This document shows positions 6,191 through 12,463 of a DNA stretch of 12,463 bases, one piece after another. This DNA comes from Planctomycetota bacterium. Lineage in GTDB: Bacteria > Planctomycetota > Phycisphaerae > Sedimentisphaerales > Anaerohalosphaeraceae. The DNA lies in NCBI GenBank assembly GCA_030637065.1, contig DAOVVQ010000089.1, positions 1-12,463 on the forward strand, written 5' to 3'. How positions within the stretch are numbered: the first letter of the stretch is position 1; each line of letters begins with the position of its first letter. The notes under the pieces are model-generated. The model searched no databases, had not been told where the DNA came from, and worked only from the letters and a program-made list of their open reading frames with translations. A program made the translations under genes and the position numbers.

Positions 6191-7909
6191 TCAAAAGACC
6201 CTCCGCCGAATAAGAGACGTAGTCCGCCGGATCAATAATAACCCGATAACGAGCTTAATCGATGCGGATAAAGCCTGATAGAGCATTATGCTCACAAAGC
6301 TCATGCCCTTACCTCCCAAACCATAAATGACGGGTAGCATAACAACTTGCTGGAGAATATAGAAGCCAAGCAATGAACCGAGTGCGGCTGTCACCGCCGC
6401 CGTGCTGGATTTCAACCGGCAACTAAAATACATGCCCGTGCCAATGACAAATGCAATTAAACCGGCATAGTATGCAAGAGAAATGAGTGAATATGCAAAA
6501 TGGTGCCATTCGAAACCTGAGTCATTTCTTGTCCATTGAATGTAAATCGTAAGGCAGCGCATAGTCACCGCGTCAACAACCAGAATGAGCCAAAGCGGTA
6601 GATTCCGCCATAACACCGCCATCGCCTTGGAGCGGACAATTTGCCAGGCGGTTAATGGTGTGCCCAGAAGAATCGGCCAGGTGCGTGCTTCCTTCTCTCT
6701 GGCGATGCTAAGTGCCGCCATCGCCGAGGTTCGAACTGATGCTATCAGCATCAGTGCCAATCCGTAATAGGCAAACAGCATGTATAGCGCACCGAAGTTT
6801 CCCTTGCTGGCAATGGCCTGGTAAAACAGATAGTAGTGCGGGATTGAACAGACCAGCAAGATTACGAAGACAACCACGTTCAAATTGATGGAAGAACGCA
6901 GCGGCTTACCAAGTTCCTTCCAGAACATTGCCGAACCTTCAACACGCCGAATGGGTTTATATACTTCGGAGCGTCTCCTTTGCACACCGATTATCACTGT
7001 CGGAATTGCACGCAGCAGTCTCCACTTTTTGCCGGTGCCTCCGACGGGTCTGGTCCATGACCGCCTCCGCACCGAAAGCATCGCGGCGAACATAACTATC
7101 ATGGTCAGGCAAAGTATGGCTGTGCAATGCATGGGCCAGGTAATGAAACCGGCAGGTTTGACGGCGCCGGGAAAGGTCAGGGTAGTTGCCTGCATCACGG
7201 CTGCAAAAGGGTTGGTCAGCACGATGATACTGGCGACGATCCGGCTCGAGCCCGCCACGCCTCCAAACCAAAAAACCATTGTCACTCCGTAGCTTAACAT
7301 AAGCAACATCAGCATTATCAGGATGACGGAATATGGCCGATGGAACTTCAGCGACAGAAACATGCTCAGCGAACCGGCGAGTAGTGTGGCGGTCAGCGTG
7401 ATAAAGAAGCACGAGACGACATAGTCCCACGGCATCGAGCCGAAGACGCGGACAACAATCAGCACGGGCAAAGCGACAGCCAGCAGCAGCAGCAATTGCA
7501 TCGTACTGCCGAGCAGTTTGCCTGCGACGATCTGGAAGCTATTGATCGGCGTAGTTAAGAGTACGTCAAGGGTTCCGCGTCTTATCTCGTCGCTGATCGA
7601 GCCGCTGAGCATAAGCACCGCAGCTAATTGGGCTACAAGAAATTGACACCATGTGATGGAAAGAATTATGTTTTTGCCGACCTCGCCCATGCGCGAGATC
7701 TTATAACTTATCGAATTTCCCGAACCACTCATAACACCGGTGCTCCATGCCACAGCAACCAGTGCCGTTAAGATCAGCAGGTAGGCGGACCTGAAGACGT
7801 AGTATCGCCGCCTGCGGCTCATGACCCGCAACTCTTTATCGAAGATGGGCCCTAACCACCAGAGAGGATTGGCGGTTTTGCTGAGCCAGCCTGTCAGTGC
7901 CATTGCCAT
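6191..7909 (-). CDS. Fused (two-unit) ABC-2 type permease, paralog 1
   Basis: 572 residues, the first and most divergent of three tandem permeases. Unit 1: GPIFDKEL (20-27), SRRRRYY (31-37), ISDEIRRGTLDVLLTTPINSF followed by GKLL (about 105-133). A basic linker (about 280-322) follows. Unit 2: FWKELGKP (329-336), IAREKEARTWPILLGTPL..WQIVRSK (402-428), GTGMYFSCRLKSST (490-503). The tail is LIRRRVF, like the other two copies. Several long hydrophobic helices lie in each unit. The ATG at 7909 is preferred over the ATG two codons later because AGAGAGG lies 6 nt upstream and GPIFDKEL then falls at residue 20. It lies 56 nt after the ATPase gene, the natural partner for this permease class. The substrate is unknown: ABC-2 systems export lipids, polysaccharides, peptides or drugs, or act in gliding and secretion. 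Confidence 0.95.
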   Translation of the reverse strand: MAMALTGWLSKTANPLWWLGPIFDKELRVMSRRRRYYVFRSAYLLILTALVAVAWSTGVMSGSGNSISYKISRMGEVGKNIILSITWCQFLVAQLAAVLMLSGSISDEIRRGTLDVLLTTPINSFQIVAGKLLGSTMQLLLLLAVALPVLIVVRVFGSMPWDYVVSCFFITLTATLLAGSLSMFLSLKFHRPYSVILIMLMLLMLSYGVTMVFWFGGVAGSSRIVASIIVLTNPFAAVMQATTLTFPGAVKPAGFITWPMHCTAILCLTMIVMFAAMLSVRRRSWTRPVGGTGKKWRLLRAIPTVIIGVQRRRSEVYKPIRRVEGSAMFWKELGKPLRSSINLNVVVFVILLVCSIPHYYLFYQAIASKGNFGALYMLFAYYGLALMLIASVRTSAMAALSIAREKEARTWPILLGTPLTAWQIVRSKAMAVLWRNLPLWLILVVDAVTMRCLTIYIQWTRNDSGFEWHHFAYSLISLAYYAGLIAFVIGTGMYFSCRLKSSTAAVTAALGSLLGFYILQQVVMLPVIYGLGGKGMSFVSIMLYQALSASIKLVIGLLLIRRTTSLIRRRVF

Positions 7910-7965
7910 TGATCGCCTCTCTTGATCTTATTCGTGTAAAGCGGCTGTCGGGTTCGGGCCGCCTG

Positions 7966-8895
<930 letters not shown>

Positions 8896-8896
8896 T

Positions 8897-11131
8897 TTAT
8901 AGTTCCTCCTTTTGTTCGGGGAAAACAACAAGTCGCACTAATTGAATATGGCTGTAATCGCAGGGGCGGTCCTTAACACCGAAACTTGTCGGTGCATCGT
9001 CGAACTCGACACAGACTACCGCGGCGCCATGGGCAAGGTAATTTTTTATGATCTCGGTGCGCTGCATGCACCCCTGGGCCGAAAACGCCGTATCGTTATC
9101 AAACCGCGATTGATACCCGGTTGTATTGCGGGAGACCATGTAAACATCTTTGATATTCCCGTCCCATTTTCGGCCGGAAGCCAGAGCACCCGAGAATTCC
9201 TCTCTCTCGCCGGGCCCGACGGCAGCGAACTCCAGAGAGCGGTCGCCCTTGAAAAAAACATAGCCGTTCTTAATGGGATAGCCCGACCTGTTTACGATCT
9301 CAACCGAAGCTTCATTGCCGCTGCGACGGACGACAGCTTCTATGGGAACCTTTTCAGCGGCAGACTCGGTCAGCAGACACTGCATAGTCCAGATATTAAC
9401 CGGCACGGAATACGGCGTGTTGGCCCCGTCATGTTGATAGCAGTAAATATTTCTTGTCCCGCTTTGCTGGCGATAGCCGTAGAGGTGGGTCTCGACCGGT
9501 GCAGCGGCGGACCACCATTGCCCTTCGCCCAAGCCCGTAAGATCGTAGTCGTCGCTGGAGGGGGCAAACAGGCCCGAATAGGTAGTCGACCAGGCGAAAT
9601 CCGAATCCTGGATCCCGTCATGAACAGAGACGGCCCGAAACTGCATCTTTCCACTCCGCAGGTGCTGAACACCGTAATAGGCCCCGACCGAGAACATGAC
9701 TATCCAGCCCGTACACGTCAGCCACGTAAGCGGCAGCCGGCCCCTGCGTTTCAGTATGATATAATCCACCGGCCCGAGCAGTGCCGCCAACAGCGCCAAC
9801 AGCAGGATCACCCACCAGATGCTCAGCGGGCGCATCTCGGCGATATCGTAGAGATATTCCATGATCGCGTTACTCGCCAGTTGGGCCCGACCGACCTCGT
9901 ATTGATAGCTTCTGTAGCCTGGATCCTCTTTTGTATCGACGTCCCCTACGAGCACGACGTTACGATTGGGACCCGACAGCCCCTGTGCTGTCCTGCCGGG
10001 CAGGCCTACGATTCCGGTATTCGACCGTCTTGCCTTTCCGGCATTCGACTTTCGTAGCGGCCTTGCGGGGTTTTGCCTGTCCTGCAGGACCTTGGCGCAA
10101 ATGTTGACCCAGAAGCCAGCCGAATCGGCCCGGTGACCGGCTGACAGCGAAGCCGGGTCAAACGCCAGAACACCAACCCTGCCGAAGCCAGCATACCCGG
10201 TTCCAAAGAGGCACTGACCGTCGCTTTCACTCTCCATCCGATAGCAGTGGCTGTCATCTTTTGCCTCGAGAGGCCAGCAAACGGCTGGTTCGGGCTCGGA
10301 AGGCTTTAGTTTCAGGCCCCTGAGCGCCCTGATGCCGATGGCAATCTCCTTTGCCTCACCGATGCGAAAAGGAAGAAACTGCGCCAGCCGGTGGTTGGCC
10401 GTAAGCGGGTGACTGCCGAGTATCACCAGCAACTTGCCGCCGTTGGAAACCCAGTTGACAATGGCGCCGGCCTGATGGGCGTTGAGGCGGTCCCAGTCGG
10501 GGTCATAAAGGATCAATAAATCCAGCGACGCAAAACCCGTCCAGTCCCAGGGGACCATCCGGGCAAGTTTCTCTTTTATATAAACCTTTCCGGATTGGCG
10601 GTTCGAGACACACGCGGTTTGCTCGGCCAGAGTAACCAGGCCAAACCTCTGGAGGCCCACAACCCCGATCAGCAGATCATTTTCGGTCACCGGGGTCAAG
10701 GGATTCTTTTTGTTGGAATAGTCCCACAACTCGAAGTCATGTCGCCATTGTGTTCGACCCTGCTGGTTCGCGATCCGCACATTGCAACTGCTCGCGGCAA
10801 AGGCCAGCTTCGTTACCAGCGGCACATGCAAAGGGACATCCGGCGTTAAAACGAACTTATGCGAGATGTTAAGAACATTGAGCCCATCCTGCTCGGCTGA
10901 GAGCGTAACCGCCCCTGCAAAAGGCTCCGCAAGGTTGCTGTTGATGCCGATCTCCACCGGCGTCCATTCCATCGGGCGATAGCATCCATCCCATCCGAAA
11001 AAGGCATCGACATTGAATTCCGGCTTGCCAAACGCTGCCTGACCGGGGACCAGAAGCGCAGCCGCCAGCAGCAACAACAGCCCAAATCGTAACATTTCAA
11101 ACCTCTGTAATAGAAAGCGATCCTGTTTCAT
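8897..11131 (-). CDS. Large membrane protein with GATase-like extracytoplasmic domain, exporter-associated
   Basis: 744 residues, function unknown. Visible parts: a signal peptide or N-terminal anchor (LRFGLLLLLAAALLVPG, 14-30); a beta-rich region (about 36-140, with WTPVEIGINSN); an alpha/beta class I glutamine-amidotransferase-like region (about 152-257) containing LDLLILYDPDW (203-213) and WVSNGGKLLVILGS (227-240), without an evident catalytic Cys; a basic low-complexity linker (350-392); two transmembrane helices (about 437-459 and 467-488) flanking GPVDYIILKRRGRLPLTW (453-470); and a second beta-rich domain (about 495-740). The GPVDY..LkrrGR motif recalls large membrane proteins next to ABC-2 exporters, somewhat like GldG. 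The ATG at 11131 overlaps the previous stop (ATGA) with AAAGG 7 nt upstream. An ATG at 11095 with AGAGG 6 nt upstream is a credible alternative that gives a cleaner signal peptide. Confidence 0.88.
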   Translation of the reverse strand: MKQDRFLLQRFEMLRFGLLLLLAAALLVPGQAAFGKPEFNVDAFFGWDGCYRPMEWTPVEIGINSNLAEPFAGAVTLSAEQDGLNVLNISHKFVLTPDVPLHVPLVTKLAFAASSCNVRIANQQGRTQWRHDFELWDYSNKKNPLTPVTENDLLIGVVGLQRFGLVTLAEQTACVSNRQSGKVYIKEKLARMVPWDWTGFASLDLLILYDPDWDRLNAHQAGAIVNWVSNGGKLLVILGSHPLTANHRLAQFLPFRIGEAKEIAIGIRALRGLKLKPSEPEPAVCWPLEAKDDSHCYRMESESDGQCLFGTGYAGFGRVGVLAFDPASLSAGHRADSAGFWVNICAKVLQDRQNPARPLRKSNAGKARRSNTGIVGLPGRTAQGLSGPNRNVVLVGDVDTKEDPGYRSYQYEVGRAQLASNAIMEYLYDIAEMRPLSIWWVILLLALLAALLGPVDYIILKRRGRLPLTWLTCTGWIVMFSVGAYYGVQHLRSGKMQFRAVSVHDGIQDSDFAWSTTYSGLFAPSSDDYDLTGLGEGQWWSAAAPVETHLYGYRQQSGTRNIYCYQHDGANTPYSVPVNIWTMQCLLTESAAEKVPIEAVVRRSGNEASVEIVNRSGYPIKNGYVFFKGDRSLEFAAVGPGEREEFSGALASGRKWDGNIKDVYMVSRNTTGYQSRFDNDTAFSAQGCMQRTEIIKNYLAHGAAVVCVEFDDAPTSFGVKDRPCDYSHIQLVRLVVFPEQKEEL
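9988..10090. repeat. Cluster of palindromes and direct repeats inside the GATase-like gene
   Basis: Within about 100 bp lie a perfect 6-bp-arm palindrome CCTGCC-g-GGCAGG (9992-10004), a 12-bp perfect palindrome GTCCTGCAGGAC (10079-10090), a 9-bp direct repeat CTGTCCTGC (9988-9996 and 10077-10085), and an imperfect 14-bp direct repeat with a 24-nt period, ttccggYattcgac (10012-10025 and 10036-10049). The 24-nt period keeps frame and encodes SNAGKARR / SNTGIVG. The stretch encodes the basic linker of about residues 358-387, which does not look like the domains around it. Confidence 0.5.
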
Positions 11132-12463
11132 AATCGAACCTTTGAATTATAGATTAACCACTCCAAAAAGGCAATCACCAGGGCAAACAACACCAGAAAC
11201 GGCCACAACGGTACATTCCCGCGACCGACGGGACTGTCCTGGGCCTTTATCGGTTCGCCGGAAAGCACGATCTCGCGATGCGGCATGATATTACTTTCCT
11301 TAGAGTCGAGCAGGTTGGCGGCGAAGAGCCTTAGTCTGCGGTCGGGGATATTTACACTGTATACACCAACGGTCTCGATCGACGGAAAACGGATCGAACC
11401 CGAGGCGGTAGCACCGATGACCTCGTCGGTAAAGCCAGGACCGCTGATAGTTGCAACCGTCTCCGGCGTTAGCCCGTCGATGATTATCGGCTCGCCGACA
11501 CGAAGTTCGGTCTCCTGGTCCTGCCCCGCCTGGGTGCCAAGAAAAGCTGTGGCGTTGTAGCAGAACAGAATAAAACCCGGCTCGAACGGCCAGTTCGTAT
11601 CGAGAATATCGAACCCGGCAAGCAGAAAAACACTGCCCTTTCGCCGAAGCAGTACGAGAGCGGGCCCTTCGTTGAATTCAGCGAGGACCTGCGCATCGCG
11701 CGGCACAGACATCTCGGAACATTTCGCCGCGAAAAGATTATTGAGATTGACATATTGCAGCACCGGGTGTCGCGGACGCCAGTCGGCAATGATCTGGTTT
11801 TCAAGCTCACCGGTTACCGAGACGTCTATACCGTCCGGAACCGCCCCGAAGACCAGGTACCGCCCTCTTGCAAGCTCATTTGGCATATAATCGTCCAGCA
11901 CGATCACATCGTAGCCGGTTTGGGTTGTGGCGGCGGAATCGTCCTCCGAATCGAACTGACCCGGCGACAGGACATCCAGGCTGGCAAGCGGGCAGGCCTG
12001 TAGAGCGGATTTCAGCACCGCATTGCCGCGGCTAACCAGCAGCACCGAAAGCTGCTTAGGCGGCGGAATGATCGCCCATGCCGCATCGTCGCCGGCCAGG
12101 AAATCCGGCTTAAGCTGCCTGACTTCGATCACCGCCTCAGCCGGCTGCGACAGCGAAAAATCGATCGACACCCTGCCCGGCCTTGCCGCTTCCGATGCAG
12201 TCTCGCCGGTCATAGGCTCGATCGTTACCGACCGCACAGCGCGAACATTGCCGTTTACGCTCAGTTGAATATCGCCGGTTACCTGCTCGCTGCCGTAATT
12301 GGCTATCGTCGCGAAAACGCTGACCTCCTGCGGATTCTCATAAGACCGCGTGGCCTGCATGGCGGTTATCGCAATATTCCGCGGCGAATTTCCCACGCAG
12401 TTAAAGATCAACGCGTCTTTGCCGACCACTATCTGTTCGGCATCGGCGATCCGGCCGTCACTA
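11128..12463 (-). CDS. BatA-like VWA/GATase-fold membrane protein, 5' end outside window (partial)
   Basis: The last 444 residues are visible; the gene continues past the right edge, and the in-frame GTG at 12429 is internal. The first visible residues, SDGRIADA, match the end of a von Willebrand A domain (the SDG strand with following acidic loop). Next comes a beta-sandwich with ENPQEVSVFATIANYG, then an alpha/beta GATase-like region (KQLSVLLVSRGN, GYDVIVLDDYMP, GRYLVFGAVP), another beta region, and one C-terminal helix in VPLWPFLVLFALVIAFLEWL, with a short basic tail NSKVRL. This order fits planctomycete BatA-type proteins, whose usual N-terminus carries two helices before the VWA domain; that part cannot be seen here. 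Most of the protein would be extracytoplasmic. Its TGA overlaps the next start by 4 nt, so the two are translationally coupled. Confidence 0.85.
   Translation of the reverse strand, partial: SDGRIADAEQIVVGKDALIFNCVGNSPRNIAITAMQATRSYENPQEVSVFATIANYGSEQVTGDIQLSVNGNVRAVRSVTIEPMTGETASEAARPGRVSIDFSLSQPAEAVIEVRQLKPDFLAGDDAAWAIIPPPKQLSVLLVSRGNAVLKSALQACPLASLDVLSPGQFDSEDDSAATTQTGYDVIVLDDYMPNELARGRYLVFGAVPDGIDVSVTGELENQIIADWRPRHPVLQYVNLNNLFAAKCSEMSVPRDAQVLAEFNEGPALVLLRRKGSVFLLAGFDILDTNWPFEPGFILFCYNATAFLGTQAGQDQETELRVGEPIIIDGLTPETVATISGPGFTDEVIGATASGSIRFPSIETVGVYSVNIPDRRLRLFAANLLDSKESNIMPHREIVLSGEPIKAQDSPVGRGNVPLWPFLVLFALVIAFLEWLIYNSKVRL

Noticed and set aside
6183..6194. TTG start four codons upstream of permease paralog 2
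   Set aside because: The GAGGG site is correctly placed for the ATG at 6182, and paralog alignment supports that start.
7941..7962. GCGGC/GCCGC inverted repeat in the 56-nt gap between the ATPase and permease 1
   Set aside because: It has only 5 bp with a 12-nt loop and no T-run on the - strand. This is too weak to call a terminator or regulator.
8896..8931. 12-residue N-terminal extension of the ABC-2 ATPase
   Set aside because: The near-perfect Shine-Dalgarno lies between the two starts and points to the ATG at 8895, and the domain naturally begins with MIEIKGLGKNYG.
8942..10057. 371-codon open frame on the + strand
   Set aside because: It is antisense to the 744-residue membrane protein, whose signal peptide, membrane pair, motif GPVDY and tight coupling on both sides show that the - strand is coding.

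Overview
The window looks like a chromosomal segment of a free-living, GC-moderate bacterium, probably a planctomycete (perhaps a Phycisphaerae or Sedimentisphaerales-type lineage). That placement is inference from memory of gene-cluster style: a BatA-like VWA/glutamine-amidotransferase-fold membrane protein, a second large GATase-like membrane protein with a GPVDY motif, then an ABC-2 exporter. No marker gene is present, so only the bacterial assignment is firm.

Layout. Positions 1-296 hold no convincing gene. A tRNA-Tyr (GTA) lies on the + strand at 297-379 behind a plausible sigma-70 promoter. Everything else is on the - strand and is read from right to left. The order is: the 3' part of a BatA-like membrane protein (runs off the right edge, ends at 11128); a 744-residue membrane protein with a GATase-like domain (8897-11131, ATGA overlap with the previous gene); an ABC-2 type ATPase (7966-8895, 1 nt after the previous stop); three paralogous fused ABC-2 permeases (6191-7909, 4350-6182, 2425-4236); a MalK/UgpC-type sugar-importer ATPase (1279-2406); and an exported BamE-like/coiled-coil protein with a C-terminal membrane anchor (520-1215).

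How the genes work together. The first six - strand genes are very tightly packed: a 4-nt overlap, a 1-nt gap, 56 nt, 8 nt and 113 nt. They probably form one operon for a membrane complex in which one cytoplasmic ATPase drives one or more ABC-2 exporters, with two large extracytoplasmic proteins attached. The UgpC-like ATPase follows after only 17-18 nt and is probably cotranscribed, but it belongs to a different ABC class and has no permease here. The BamE-like gene has its own promoter-like sequence and may be a separate unit.

Most notable signals: the tandem triplication of a permease that is itself an internal duplication; a 35-residue block invariant in protein but with 19 silent nucleotide differences between two copies; a two-hairpin, attenuator-like spacer between permeases 2 and 3; and a repeat-rich basic linker inside the GATase-like protein gene. 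No mobile element, CRISPR array or rRNA was seen. All functions are assigned from motifs read by eye, and no database search was run.
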